From: DAIOGN01 sp036745245
GTDB taxonomy: Bacteria > Zixibacteria > MSB-5A5 > JAUVRN01
Assembly: GCA_036745245.1 (NCBI GenBank)
Contig: DAIOGN010000016.1
Location: 1 to 35,907, forward strand
Length of the DNA stretch: 35,907 nt
Direction: 5' to 3'
Notes under the pieces: generated by a model
What the model was told of the DNA's origin: nothing
Database searches by the model: none
What the model saw: the letters and a program-made list of their open reading frames with translations, nothing else
Made by a program: the position numbers and the translations under genes
Shown here: positions 17,370 to 26,362 of the stretch, in pieces
How positions within the stretch are numbered: position 1 is the first letter of the stretch
How the letters are laid out: each line of letters opens with the position of its first letter

Positions 17370-17405
17370 CTTTCGGGAGACCCGAAAGGCCGGGATGTGT
17401 ATAAT
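17370..17405 (+). promoter_or_regulatory. Hairpin followed by a TATAAT box before the DUF4139 gene
   Basis: CTTTCGGG (17370-17377) and CCCGAAAG (17381-17388) form a perfect 8-bp stem with a 3-nt loop. It has no T tract, so it is a weak candidate for the valS terminator. A perfect TATAAT follows at 17400-17405 with no good -35 box; the hairpin lies where a -35 box would be, so it may instead be an operator. Confidence 0.4.
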
Positions 17406-17433
17406 GATTGGGGCCCAAAGGGGGATTTCACCA

Positions 17434-18777
17434 ATGAAGAAGGGTTGGGCGATCGCGCTGGGCGTGTGTCTCCCATGGGCGCAGGCGTCGGCCGACGTCG
17501 CGGTGACCGTGTACAATCAGGGACTGGGACTGGTCACGGAGACGCGGACGTTCAGCGTGAAATCTGGCCTGCAACACCTCGAAGTCACGGACGTGGCCTC
17601 GCAGATGATTCCCACGTCTGTCCGCATCGACTTTCCGGCGGGCGGAGTGGATCTTCACGAACAGAACTTTCACTACGATCTGGTGAACACGCAGGCCATC
17701 CTGCAACGCTATCTCGACTCACCGGTGCGCCTGGTGGGCAAGGAGGGCGCGGTGTACGAAGGCACGCTGCTTTCGGCGGCGGGCCAGTACGTGATCTCCA
17801 CGAAGAGCGGTTTGCAGTTGATCGACCCCGGCGACATTCTCCACGTGGATCTGGCGGAACTGCCGGCGGGCTTCTATACCCGCCCCACGCTCGACTGGCT
17901 GGTGGCGGGCGAGAGGGCCGGGTCCACCGACGCCGTGGTCTCGTATCTTACCAACGGCATCAGCTGGCACGCGGAGTACGTAGCACACCTCAACGCCGAC
18001 GACACGAGAATCCAGCTTTCAGGCTGGTCGTCCATCGACAACCAGTCGGGCGCCACCTACGCCGACGCGAAGCTCAAGCTCATCGCCGGCGACATTCACA
18101 GACCGCCGGCTCCCATGGACGACGCGCGTTCATGGAGAGGTGCCGAAGTGGCCATGATGGCGCCGAAGGCCGGGTTCGAAGAACGGGCGTTCTTCGAATA
18201 CCACCTCTACGACCTGCCGCGCCGCACCACGATCGCCAACCGCGAAACCAAGCAGATCGCGCTCTTCGAACCGGCGGCGGCGTCCGTCACCAAGAAGTAT
18301 CTCTACCGCTCGTGGAAGGTGCAGGACAAAATCGCCGTGGTTGTGGAATTTGTTAACAGCAAGACCAACGGTCTGGGCATGCCGCTGCCGGCCGGGCTGG
18401 TGCGCGTCACCAAGGCCGATATCGACGGCTCGACGCAGCTATTGGGCGAAGACCGGATCGACCACACGCCCAAAGACGAAACCGTGACCCTGGAAGTGGG
18501 CAACGCCTTCGACGTGATGCCCGAGTACACCGTCCTGGAACAGCGCCGGATCTCCAAGACCGTCTCGGAGACCGACGTGAAGATCGTGCTGCGCAATCAC
18601 AAGACGTCTCGCGTGACCGTGGAAGTGGAAGAGCAGGCATCGCGCTGGAGTACCTGGACCATCACCACATCGTCGGTGCCCTACGAAAAGAAAGACGTCA
18701 ATACCTTCGTGTTCAAAGTGGATGTTCCGGTGGATGGCGAGGTCGTTGTGACTTACACCATTCGCACCGGTGTGTGA
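17434..18777 (+). CDS. DUF4139 domain-containing exported protein
   Basis: A 447-residue protein with a signal peptide (about 1-20, ending QASA) and an AAGGGGG ribosome site before ATG 17434. The start of the mature chain (DVAVTVYNQGLGLVTETRTF) and the central SYLTNGISWHAEYVAHL block with NQSGATYADAKLKLIAGD match DUF4139 family proteins, found in many diderms and of unknown function. The C-terminal half is predicted beta-rich. It is the first gene of a two-gene unit with the TPR protein, 20 nt downstream. A role in the envelope is inferred only from the signal peptide. Confidence 0.8.
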   Translation: MKKGWAIALGVCLPWAQASADVAVTVYNQGLGLVTETRTFSVKSGLQHLEVTDVASQMIPTSVRIDFPAGGVDLHEQNFHYDLVNTQAILQRYLDSPVRLVGKEGAVYEGTLLSAAGQYVISTKSGLQLIDPGDILHVDLAELPAGFYTRPTLDWLVAGERAGSTDAVVSYLTNGISWHAEYVAHLNADDTRIQLSGWSSIDNQSGATYADAKLKLIAGDIHRPPAPMDDARSWRGAEVAMMAPKAGFEERAFFEYHLYDLPRRTTIANRETKQIALFEPAAASVTKKYLYRSWKVQDKIAVVVEFVNSKTNGLGMPLPAGLVRVTKADIDGSTQLLGEDRIDHTPKDETVTLEVGNAFDVMPEYTVLEQRRISKTVSETDVKIVLRNHKTSRVTVEVEEQASRWSTWTITTSSVPYEKKDVNTFVFKVDVPVDGEVVVTYTIRTGV

Positions 18778-18797
18778 TACCAAAAGGGGAGTTCAGA

Positions 18798-20096
18798 ATG
18801 TTCCGATATGCCGTGGTTCTGGTGGTGGCGCTCGCCGCAGGCTCCGCCTGGGCAGAGACCCCGTCCGACTGCCAGCCCCTGGACGTGTACATGCGTTCGG
18901 CCAAAATCTACATGGGCGCTCAGCAGAAGATTCCCGACTTCAAGGCGGCTCAGAAGCAGCTCGACAAGGCGATCGAGTGCTATCCCGGGGCCGTGGAAGC
19001 ACGCTTCCTCCTGGCGAAGATCATGTGGAACAAGCGCCTCCTGCCGGAGTTCCTGGCGCTGGCCCTGGCCCTCGATACGCTGGATGTGCATCGCCAGTTT
19101 CTCGACACCGTGTGGCAGATGCGCCGCGCCGCCTGGGGCAACCTGTTCAACAAGGGGGTGGACAGCCTGAAGGCGTCGAACCAGGTCGATTCGATGCGCG
19201 CCATAGAGCAGAAGGCCGCCAACACCGCCGGGTACGACTCGCTCACCAACGTGGGGCGGGGCTACCTCGAAAGCGCCAAGGGGCTGTTTCTGGCAGCACT
19301 CGAAATGGATTCGAGCCGCTCCGAGCCCTACCAGAACCTGGGCGTGATCGACGTGCGGCTTCAGAACTGGGACGACGCTCTTACCTGGTATCGAAAGTCG
19401 CTCGAAGCCAAGCCCGACGATCCCGACATCATGCGCAACATGGTGAGCCTCAACCTGAGGGAGAATCAGATCGATTCGGCGCGACTCTATATCGACCACC
19501 TGCTCAAGATCAACCCCGACGACCTCGAGCAGCTCACCAATCTGGCGGGCCTCTATTCCAGCACCGGGTTCGCCGACTCCGCGAATCTCGTGTTCAGGAC
19601 GATCATCGAGAAGGATCCCGAGAACAAGAACGTGCTCTTCAACCTGGGGATCGCCGCGGAGCAGTCGGCGCAGAAGGAAACGGAAAACGTTGCACGCTAC
19701 GTGAAGGATGCCAATGCGTACGCGGCCGAGTACAACAAGCTGGCGCCCGCGGGTCCGTCCAAGAAGCTCGACGAGGTGAAGCGCAAAAGCAACGACGCCA
19801 TGAAGAGCCTCGAGGAGTCGCAGTCCACGTCCAAGGAGTCGTGGGCGCAGGCGGCGGGGATGTTCGAACGGCTTTCCCATCTGGATGCCGCCGATTCGGA
19901 AGCCCGCTTCCACTGGGGCGTGGCGCTCTTCTGGCAGCAGAAGTACGACTCGGCCCTGGTGCCTCTGGCCGAAGCCGTGCAGATCCGGCCCGACTACTGC
20001 GACGCCTGGCAGGTGTACTATTTCTCGGCGGCGCGCGCCAACAAGACCGAACTGGCTACGGAGGCCAAGGCAAAGCTCGACGCCTGCGGGAAGTGA
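18798..20096 (+). CDS. Exported tetratricopeptide-repeat protein
   Basis: A 432-residue protein with a signal peptide (about 1-20, ending AWA) and AAAGGGGAG before ATG 18798. It is almost all helical, with several TPR units, the clearest being YQNLGVIDVRLQNWDDALTWYRKSLEAKPDDP around residues 180-210 and LTNLAGLYSSTGFADSANLVFRTIIEKDPEN further on; another lies near the C-terminus (ARFHWGVALFWQQKYDSALVPL). Such repeats scaffold protein complexes; no partner can be named, but the DUF4139 protein encoded just upstream is an obvious candidate. A strong terminator follows. Confidence 0.8.
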   Translation: MFRYAVVLVVALAAGSAWAETPSDCQPLDVYMRSAKIYMGAQQKIPDFKAAQKQLDKAIECYPGAVEARFLLAKIMWNKRLLPEFLALALALDTLDVHRQFLDTVWQMRRAAWGNLFNKGVDSLKASNQVDSMRAIEQKAANTAGYDSLTNVGRGYLESAKGLFLAALEMDSSRSEPYQNLGVIDVRLQNWDDALTWYRKSLEAKPDDPDIMRNMVSLNLRENQIDSARLYIDHLLKINPDDLEQLTNLAGLYSSTGFADSANLVFRTIIEKDPENKNVLFNLGIAAEQSAQKETENVARYVKDANAYAAEYNKLAPAGPSKKLDEVKRKSNDAMKSLEESQSTSKESWAQAAGMFERLSHLDAADSEARFHWGVALFWQQKYDSALVPLAEAVQIRPDYCDAWQVYYFSAARANKTELATEAKAKLDACGK

Positions 20097-20114
20097 TCGC
20101 TTTACGCGGAAGAG

Positions 20115-20143
20115 AAAAGGCAGCGGTGCACGCTGCCTTTTTT
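20115..20143 (+). terminator. Rho-independent terminator
   Basis: AAAAGGCAGCG (20115-20125) and CGCTGCCTTTT (20131-20141) form a perfect 11-bp stem around loop GTGCA, followed by a run of T to 20143. It closes the DUF4139-TPR unit and separates it from the priA operon. Confidence 0.92.
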
Positions 20144-20181
20144 GTGCCCGGGGCGCTCCGCCTTCGCCATCTTCTCAGCAC

Positions 20182-22557
20182 ATGAAACCACGCTTCGCCG
20201 ACGTGGCCCTGCGCGCGCCAGCGCAGCTTCTCACCTACGAGGTGCCGGCTACGCTATTGCCCCTGGTGGAGCGCGGTGCGCGCGTGTTGGTGCCCGTGCG
20301 GCGCACGCGGCAGGCGGCGGTGGTGTGGCGGCTGCACGATAAGGCGCCTCTGGAGAGTGCGCGTGAAATCCTGGACGTGCTCGACGCCACACCCCTGTTC
20401 GGCGAACCGCTTCTGGAACTGGCCGAATGGCTGAGTGCGTACTACCACGCGGGCCTGGGGGAGACCCTGTTCGCCATGCTGCCCGCAGGGCTGAAGCCCG
20501 AGATCGACACACAGTATCGCCACTATCCCGAGCGAGTGCCTACCGGTCGACTCACGCCGTCGGAGAAGAAGCTCTGCTTTTTCATCGCGGAGAATCCGGG
20601 AGCCACGCGCCGGGAACTCATGTCGCAGTTTCCGGCCACCGACACTTCCCGCCGCCTTGAGAAACTGGTGGCCGCCGGTACGGTGGTGCCGGTGCAGAAG
20701 TTTCGCGCCACCAAATCCACGGGCCTGGCCACGGCGGTGCAGTGGAATGAGGCGGGCACGGATCCCGAGCCGTCGCCGCTCTCCCTGTATCTGCGCTCGG
20801 AGGCACGGCCGGTGTTCACGTGGGAGTTGGAGTCGCGGTTTCCGGGCTCGGCGCGGCAGGTGTTGAAGCTCGCTCGTCGTCGGCTGGTGTCGCGCGTAAG
20901 GCTGCCTGCGCCGTATCGGCCCACGCTCTCGCAGGCGCCGGCCGCGGAGCCTTTGAAGCTCTCAGCCGCACAGGACGAAGCGGTGAAGGCGATCACCCGG
21001 AGTTTTGGCACGCATCGCACGTTCCTGTTGTACGGCATCACCGGGTCGGGCAAAACCGAAGTGTACATTCGCTGCATTTCCGAAGTTCTGGAGCGCGGGC
21101 AGTCGGTGCTGTTCCTCGTGCCCGAGATCGGGCTGGCCGATCACCTGCTGGGTCGGCTCGCGCCGCACTTCGAGTCGCAGGTGGTGCTCCTGCACTCCGG
21201 GCTCTCGGATGCGCAGCGCGCACAGGCGTGGAGAGCGGCGGCCAGCGGCACGCGCCGGCTGGTGGTGGGCACGCGCTCGGCGTCGCTTGTGCCGATCGCC
21301 AACCTGGGCCTCGTGGTGGTGGATGAAGAACAGGATCCGTCGCTCAAACAGGCCGAACCCGCCCCGCGCTATCACGGCAGGGACGTGGCGATCTGGCGGG
21401 CGCACCAGAGCTCGGCCGTGTGTGTGCTGGGTTCGGCCACGCCAAGTCTGGAGAGCTGGCACAATGCGCACACCGGAAAGTACGACCTACTGCGACTGCC
21501 CGAGCGCATCGGCGGCGGGCGGCTTCCGAGTCTCGAGCTGATCGACAGGCGCCACTCGGCGCCGGCCGCGCCCGGAGGCACGGTCACGGGTGTCCTTGCA
21601 GCGCACATCCGCTCGGCTCTGGCGCGCGGCGAGCAGTGCATTCTCTTTCTCAACCGCCGGGGCTTTTCGGGATCGCTGCGCTGCGCGGCCTGCGGTACGT
21701 CTCCGGAGTGCCCCGACTGCTCCGTTTCCTTCACGTTTCACCGCGAGCGGCGCCAGTTGCGCTGTCACTATTGCGGCCGCACCGAGCCCGCCCCCTCCGT
21801 GTGTGCCGGGTGCGGCGCCAGCACTCACACCTATCCTCGTGCCGGCACGCAGCAGGTGGAAAGCGAACTCTCGGCGCTGTTTCCCACGGCGCGCATTGCG
21901 CGGCTCGACCTCGACACCGCGGCGGCCGGCGGCTCGCAGAAGCTTCTGGCGGAGTTCGGCCGTCACGAAATCGACATTCTCCTGGGCACGCAGATGGTCA
22001 CCAAGGGATTGCATTTTCCGAGAGTGTCGCTCGTAGGCATCCTTAACACCGACATGGCGCTCGACCGCCCCGACTTTCGCGCCGCCGAGCGCACGCTCCA
22101 GCAGATGCTCCAGGTGGCAGGCCGGGCCGGCCGCGGCGACGTGCCCGGCTCGGTGTATGCGCAAACGTTCAGCCCGGAGTCGCCTCTCTTGCAGGAAGCG
22201 CGGCGGCACGACTACGAGACGTTTGCCAAAGGCGAGCTGACCACACGCGAGACCCTGGGCTTTCCGCCCTTTTCGCGCGCCATCGTGGTGTGGGTGGAGG
22301 CCGAAGACGAGGCGCAGGCCGAAGCTCAGGCCACGGAGCTGGCGCAACGTATTCGCACGGCCGGCACCAAGGGGTTCCGACTGCTGGGCCCCGCACCCGC
22401 GCCCATCCGCAAACTGCGGCGCCGTTACCGCTGGCACTTCCTCCTGCTCACGGGCCGAGTGACACAGACGCTGTCAACCCTCGACCGCGCACTCGAGGCA
22501 GGCGTGCCGCGTCAGGTGCGTGTGTACGCCGACGTGGATCCGGTGCACGTGGCATGA
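20182..22557 (+). CDS. priA: Primosomal protein N' (replication-restart helicase)
   Basis: A 791-residue superfamily 2 helicase that reloads the replisome at stalled forks. The N-terminal region is a PriA 3'-DNA-binding domain; Walker A is GITGSGKT at residues 285-292; motif II is VVVDEEQD, followed by the PriA-typical YHGRDVAIWRA; the zinc-binding insert starts at C501 (CAACG...CPDC...CHYCG...CAGCG, eight cysteines); motifs V-VI include GTQMVTKGLHFPRV and QVAGRAGRGD. The C-terminal region has ETLGFPPFS as in the family. ATG 20182 fits the family start but has no ribosome site. It is the first gene of a long operon and overlaps lnt by 4 nt (ATGA). Confidence 0.95.
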   Translation: MKPRFADVALRAPAQLLTYEVPATLLPLVERGARVLVPVRRTRQAAVVWRLHDKAPLESAREILDVLDATPLFGEPLLELAEWLSAYYHAGLGETLFAMLPAGLKPEIDTQYRHYPERVPTGRLTPSEKKLCFFIAENPGATRRELMSQFPATDTSRRLEKLVAAGTVVPVQKFRATKSTGLATAVQWNEAGTDPEPSPLSLYLRSEARPVFTWELESRFPGSARQVLKLARRRLVSRVRLPAPYRPTLSQAPAAEPLKLSAAQDEAVKAITRSFGTHRTFLLYGITGSGKTEVYIRCISEVLERGQSVLFLVPEIGLADHLLGRLAPHFESQVVLLHSGLSDAQRAQAWRAAASGTRRLVVGTRSASLVPIANLGLVVVDEEQDPSLKQAEPAPRYHGRDVAIWRAHQSSAVCVLGSATPSLESWHNAHTGKYDLLRLPERIGGGRLPSLELIDRRHSAPAAPGGTVTGVLAAHIRSALARGEQCILFLNRRGFSGSLRCAACGTSPECPDCSVSFTFHRERRQLRCHYCGRTEPAPSVCAGCGASTHTYPRAGTQQVESELSALFPTARIARLDLDTAAAGGSQKLLAEFGRHEIDILLGTQMVTKGLHFPRVSLVGILNTDMALDRPDFRAAERTLQQMLQVAGRAGRGDVPGSVYAQTFSPESPLLQEARRHDYETFAKGELTTRETLGFPPFSRAIVVWVEAEDEAQAEAQATELAQRIRTAGTKGFRLLGPAPAPIRKLRRRYRWHFLLLTGRVTQTLSTLDRALEAGVPRQVRVYADVDPVHVA

Positions 22558-24020
22558 CGCACACCGACTCCACGCGCGCGCAGTGGCTGGCGGTGGCCGG
22601 AGGCCTGGCCATGGCGCTGGCCATGCCGCCCTTGCCACTCGGCTTCCTCGCCCCCGTGGGCGTGGCGCTCCTGCTGGCGGCGCTCGAACGCACGTCGCGA
22701 CCATTCCGCACCGGGCTGGTGTGGGGCATCTGCTACGGCACCGCGTCGATCTTCTGGATCGGCTGGGTCACGGTGCCGGGGACGCTCGCGCTCATTCTCA
22801 TTTCCGCCGCCGAGTATGGGCTCTGGTCGGTGATCTATGTGCGCGCGCGAAAGCACTTCACCCCCTTCATCGCCGACCTCGGCTTCCCGTGCGTCCTGGT
22901 GTTGCTCGAATCGTTCCGCGCCTGGGGCGAGATCGGCTTCAACTGGCTCAACCTGGCGCACACGCAGCTCGACTATCTCTGGCTGTACCAGTTCGTGGAG
23001 TTCACCGGCGATGCCGCGCTCTCCTTCTGGGTCGTGGGTGCGGGATTGCTGCTCTACAGGCTGATGGGCGACAAAAGGCTGCTCCTTGCCGCCCTTCTGT
23101 GGGTGGCGATCCCCGTGGGGTGGGGAGCCTGGCGCGTGAACCATCTGCCGCCGGGGGGTCCCACCGTGGACATCGCCATTCTTCAGGGCGACATCGACAC
23201 CTACCAGAAGTGGGACGACAACTACATCGATTCGTCCTTCCTTATATACGACTCGCTCACGCTTCTCGCCGCCCCCGGCACCGATCTCGTCATCTGGCCC
23301 GAAACCGCGGCTCCCACCTACCTGGCACAGCATGCCACACACAGAAAGTGGGCTCAGGCGCTGGCCGCACGTACGGGCGTTCCCATGCTCGTGGGCACGC
23401 TGAGTTTCGAGAAGGCAGGAGTTGAAGACCACATCTTCAACAGCGCCTACGAAGTGTCGCCCGAGGGCGTCTGGCAGGGGCCCTACAGCAAACGCCAGCT
23501 CGTGCCATTCGGCGAAATGATTCCGTTGTCCACGTACTTCCCGGCCCTCTCGAAAATCGATCTGGGCCAGGGCAATTTCAAACACGGGCCCGGCCCCGTG
23601 GTGTTCAACCAGGCAGGGGTGCCGCCGCATTCTGTGCTCATCTGCTACGAATCGGCCTTCTCGCCCCTCGCGCGCGACCAGGTGTTGCGCGGGGCGAAGT
23701 TTCTGGTGATCATCACGAACGACTCCTGGTACGGCCGCACGAGCGGCCCCGCGCAGCATGCGGCCATGGCCAGCCTGCGCGCCGCGGAGTTTCGGATGGG
23801 AGTGGCCCGTGCCGCCAATGGCGGCATCAGCCTCTGGACGGATCGAGCCGGAAGGCGGTTGAACAGCACGGAACTGTTCACCCGCACCACCATCACCTGC
23901 TCCCTTCCCGCGGGGGGAGAGCCAACCTTTTATGCGCGCAAGGGACCTGTGTTTGCGTGGGTGGCCGGAACGGCGGGGCTCCTGCTGAGTATTGCGGCCC
24001 TGTGGCCGAGGAGAAGATGA
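22554..24020 (+). CDS. lnt: Apolipoprotein N-acyltransferase
   Basis: A 488-residue inner-membrane enzyme that adds the third acyl chain to the N-terminal Cys of lipoproteins. Several helices fill residues 1-200. A nitrilase-type domain follows with the catalytic triad in place: E250 (WPETAAP), K313 (YSKRQLVPFGE) and C364 (ICYESAF). The NDSWYG motif and QHAAMASLRAAE are typical of the family. It overlaps priA upstream and the propeller gene downstream by ATGA, so translation is probably coupled. Its presence shows that the organism is a diderm with triacylated lipoproteins. A last helix lies at the C-terminus. Confidence 0.95.
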   Translation: MTHTDSTRAQWLAVAGGLAMALAMPPLPLGFLAPVGVALLLAALERTSRPFRTGLVWGICYGTASIFWIGWVTVPGTLALILISAAEYGLWSVIYVRARKHFTPFIADLGFPCVLVLLESFRAWGEIGFNWLNLAHTQLDYLWLYQFVEFTGDAALSFWVVGAGLLLYRLMGDKRLLLAALLWVAIPVGWGAWRVNHLPPGGPTVDIAILQGDIDTYQKWDDNYIDSSFLIYDSLTLLAAPGTDLVIWPETAAPTYLAQHATHRKWAQALAARTGVPMLVGTLSFEKAGVEDHIFNSAYEVSPEGVWQGPYSKRQLVPFGEMIPLSTYFPALSKIDLGQGNFKHGPGPVVFNQAGVPPHSVLICYESAFSPLARDQVLRGAKFLVIITNDSWYGRTSGPAQHAAMASLRAAEFRMGVARAANGGISLWTDRAGRRLNSTELFTRTTITCSLPAGGEPTFYARKGPVFAWVAGTAGLLLSIAALWPRRR

Positions 24021-26362
24021 TTCGAATTCGCTATGTGCTCTTCGCACTGATTCTGGCGGCCGCGCCGCAGGCGGACGCCTCATGGCAGGTGCACACCAAC
24101 GTGATGACGGTGCGCCGCCTGCTGGCCGACTCCACGTCGGTGTGGGCCGTCACCTCCGGGGGGCTGTATCGCCACGACGATCTGGGCTCGGGCTTCGACA
24201 TCATCAATTCCGGCGACGGCCTGGGCGATCACGATCTGTGGGCGGCGGCGCGATCGGGCGACAGCTTCTGGGTGGCCGGTGCGAACCGTGTGCTTTCGTT
24301 GTGGGTGGCAGGCACGGGAGAAACCGCGCGCTATCCTCTCGGCCTCGACATCACCCTCGTTGAAGCCCTCTGCAACATGGGTGACACGCTGTGGGTGGGC
24401 TGCGATCGCGGGGTGGGGATCTTCGTCAAATCCATGCAGGGGGGCCTGCTCAAGGAAGTGTATTCGCAGCTGGGGACGCTGCCTTTGGAAACGGGTGTGC
24501 GTGACCTCGAACTCTTTTCCGGAATGCTGTGGGCGTCAACGGAGGCGGGAATCGTCTCCGCCCTCCCCACCAGTGCCTCGCTCCATATCCCTTCGAGCTG
24601 GACCAACTACTCAGATCCCACCGGGGGACTCTCGGCCGCGCGCCGGCTGGAGGTGTACAACGACAGCCTCTATGTTGCCAGCGATTCGGGACTCTATGTG
24701 TTCACCGGAACTGCATTCGAAGCGCGCAGCACCCTGTACTCGGTGCGCGATCTCTCCGCCGACGGCGACACGCTGTGGGTGGCCTCCGATTCTGGAGCGC
24801 TCAGCTACGTGGGTGGCGCATTCGCCAACGTCCCCACCATCAATCTCCGCCCCGCCAACCTGTGGTCGGTGGTGGGCGTGCCCGGCGGCAACCTGTGGGT
24901 GGCGTTCCAGCGCGCGAACCTCTATGAATACGGCACGTTTATCCCCTGGTTCGTGGAGATTACAGTGAATCAGCCGCAGGGAAGCACGTTCTCCGGACTC
25001 GATCAGGCATACTCGCTGCTCTACTGCGCGCTGTGGGAGCAGGCCGCCACCTTCCTGCGCGGCGATGGACTGTGGTTTCCGTTGCCGGGCGCCACCACTT
25101 CCGCGGGCGCACCCACGCTCACGGTGCGTGCGCTCGAGCCGTATGTGTACGTCTGTGGTTCGGGTGCGGGTGTGTTCCTCACGTACGACCTCACCGACCA
25201 GGTCTCCTTCACGCAGTACAACTCCAGCAACTCATCGCTGGTGGGCGTGGTAGAGAACGCGAATTACACCGTGGTGACGGACGTGGCGCCGGATCCAGCC
25301 GGAGGCTTCTGGGCCGCCAATCGCCTGGCGGCGAATGGCCAGGCCATCGTGTTCTTCGGTCCCAACGCCACGCCGCAGGTGGTGTACGGTCCGGCCGACG
25401 GACTGCCAGCCAACGACATCAGCGCACTCCTCCTGTCGGGCGACCGGCTGTGGATCGCCTACAATGGCTCAGGGCTTGGTGTGCTGGAGTTTGCGGGCAC
25501 GCCCACCAACCGGTCGGATGACACCTACACGCACTACACCAGCGCCGACATCCCGCTCCCCACCGACGTGATTACCTGTCTTCTGGAAGGCAGCGACTTC
25601 CACCTCTGGGCAGGCACACCGGCCGGGCTGGTGCGGCTGGGCGGCCTCGTCGTGCTGCTGATCGGCTTCGGGATCATCACGCCGCTGCTCACCCACCGCA
25701 TCGAGGGTGCGGCGACACCGATCCGTATTGCCGGCCTGTGGCCAGGGCAACACGCCCAACTCGTCGGGCCCGTGGAAATCGCGACCGGGNNNNNNNNNNC
25801 CGGGCTGGTGCGGCTCGACGCGGAGTTCTTTCCGTTTCTCTCCGTGGAGCCGGCCACCGTGGTGCCGGCCGACAACAACATCCTGTGTCTGGCGCAGGAC
25901 GTGTCGGGGGCGATCTGGGCGGGCACATCCAACGGCCTGGCACGCCTGCCCAACGGCCAACTCGCACCCGACTCCACGTGGTTTGCGGGGTCGTCGCCCT
26001 TGCCGTCGAATCAGGTGAGGAGTCTCAAGCACGACGACTGGGCGCCGCGCATGTGGATCGGCACGCAGAACGGCCTGGCGCTTCTCGACCTCGTGGCGGC
26101 GCAGGTGTCGGACGCGCCCAACGTGTTTCCCAATCCGTTCGAGATTCGTTATTCGGGCGACCGTGCCACCTTTGAAGTGCCTGCAGGTTCGATCGTGGAC
26201 ATCTTCACCATCGCGGGTGATCGCGTCTCTACCCTCACGTCGAATTACCAGTGGGACGGCAACAACGAATCGGGTGAGCCTGTGGCGTCCGGGTTGTATC
26301 TCTTTCGCGTAAAATTCAACGACGGCTCCACCGCCCAGGGCCGCCTGGGCGTGGTCCGTTGA
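24017..26362 (+). CDS. Exported beta-propeller protein with C-terminal FlgD/T9SS-like Ig domain (contains assembly gap)
   Basis: An open frame of about 781 codons. A signal peptide (about 1-22, ending ADA) is followed by many blades of the two-component-regulator-propeller type, with repeated 'D.lWva..sGl' and 'LWAGTPAGL' or 'IWAGTSNGLARL' motifs to about residue 690. Residues about 702-781 (NVFPNPFE... to ASGLYLFRVKF) form a FlgD-like Ig domain like those that end cargo of type IX secretion or similar systems, so it is probably surface-displayed. The start overlaps the lnt stop (ATGA). Residues about 541-595 come from a piece that appears mis-joined (25639-25799), so the real protein is probably 59 residues shorter. 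Confidence 0.75.
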   Translation: MIRIRYVLFALILAAAPQADASWQVHTNVMTVRRLLADSTSVWAVTSGGLYRHDDLGSGFDIINSGDGLGDHDLWAAARSGDSFWVAGANRVLSLWVAGTGETARYPLGLDITLVEALCNMGDTLWVGCDRGVGIFVKSMQGGLLKEVYSQLGTLPLETGVRDLELFSGMLWASTEAGIVSALPTSASLHIPSSWTNYSDPTGGLSAARRLEVYNDSLYVASDSGLYVFTGTAFEARSTLYSVRDLSADGDTLWVASDSGALSYVGGAFANVPTINLRPANLWSVVGVPGGNLWVAFQRANLYEYGTFIPWFVEITVNQPQGSTFSGLDQAYSLLYCALWEQAATFLRGDGLWFPLPGATTSAGAPTLTVRALEPYVYVCGSGAGVFLTYDLTDQVSFTQYNSSNSSLVGVVENANYTVVTDVAPDPAGGFWAANRLAANGQAIVFFGPNATPQVVYGPADGLPANDISALLLSGDRLWIAYNGSGLGVLEFAGTPTNRSDDTYTHYTSADIPLPTDVITCLLEGSDFHLWAGTPAGLVRLGGLVVLLIGFGIITPLLTHRIEGAATPIRIAGLWPGQHAQLVGPVEIATGXXXXGLVRLDAEFFPFLSVEPATVVPADNNILCLAQDVSGAIWAGTSNGLARLPNGQLAPDSTWFAGSSPLPSNQVRSLKHDDWAPRMWIGTQNGLALLDLVAAQVSDAPNVFPNPFEIRYSGDRATFEVPAGSIVDIFTIAGDRVSTLTSNYQWDGNNESGEPVASGLYLFRVKFNDGSTAQGRLGVVR
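25639..25799. other. Probable mis-joined piece and 10-N scaffold gap
   Basis: N fills 25790-25799. The 16-bp sequence CCGGGCTGGTGCGGCT occurs at 25623-25638 and again at 25800-25815, directly after the gap. Between them are 151 nt encoding a hydrophobic stretch (LVVLLIGFGIITPLLTHRI...) foreign to the propeller. The offset of 177 nt is divisible by three, so collapsing the duplicate keeps the frame and restores AGTPAGLVRLDAEFFPF. Confidence 0.8.

Noticed and set aside
15590..17476. 628-codon open frame antisense to valS
   Set aside because: The valS frame has all family motifs; the antisense frame is low-complexity and has no start signal.
22512..24083. 523-codon open frame antisense to lnt
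   Set aside because: lnt carries its catalytic triad and overlaps priA in the usual way; the antisense translation has no conserved features.
25639..25789. Transmembrane helix in the propeller protein
   Set aside because: The hydrophobic residues are encoded only by the piece that appears mis-joined between the duplicated 16-bp ends.
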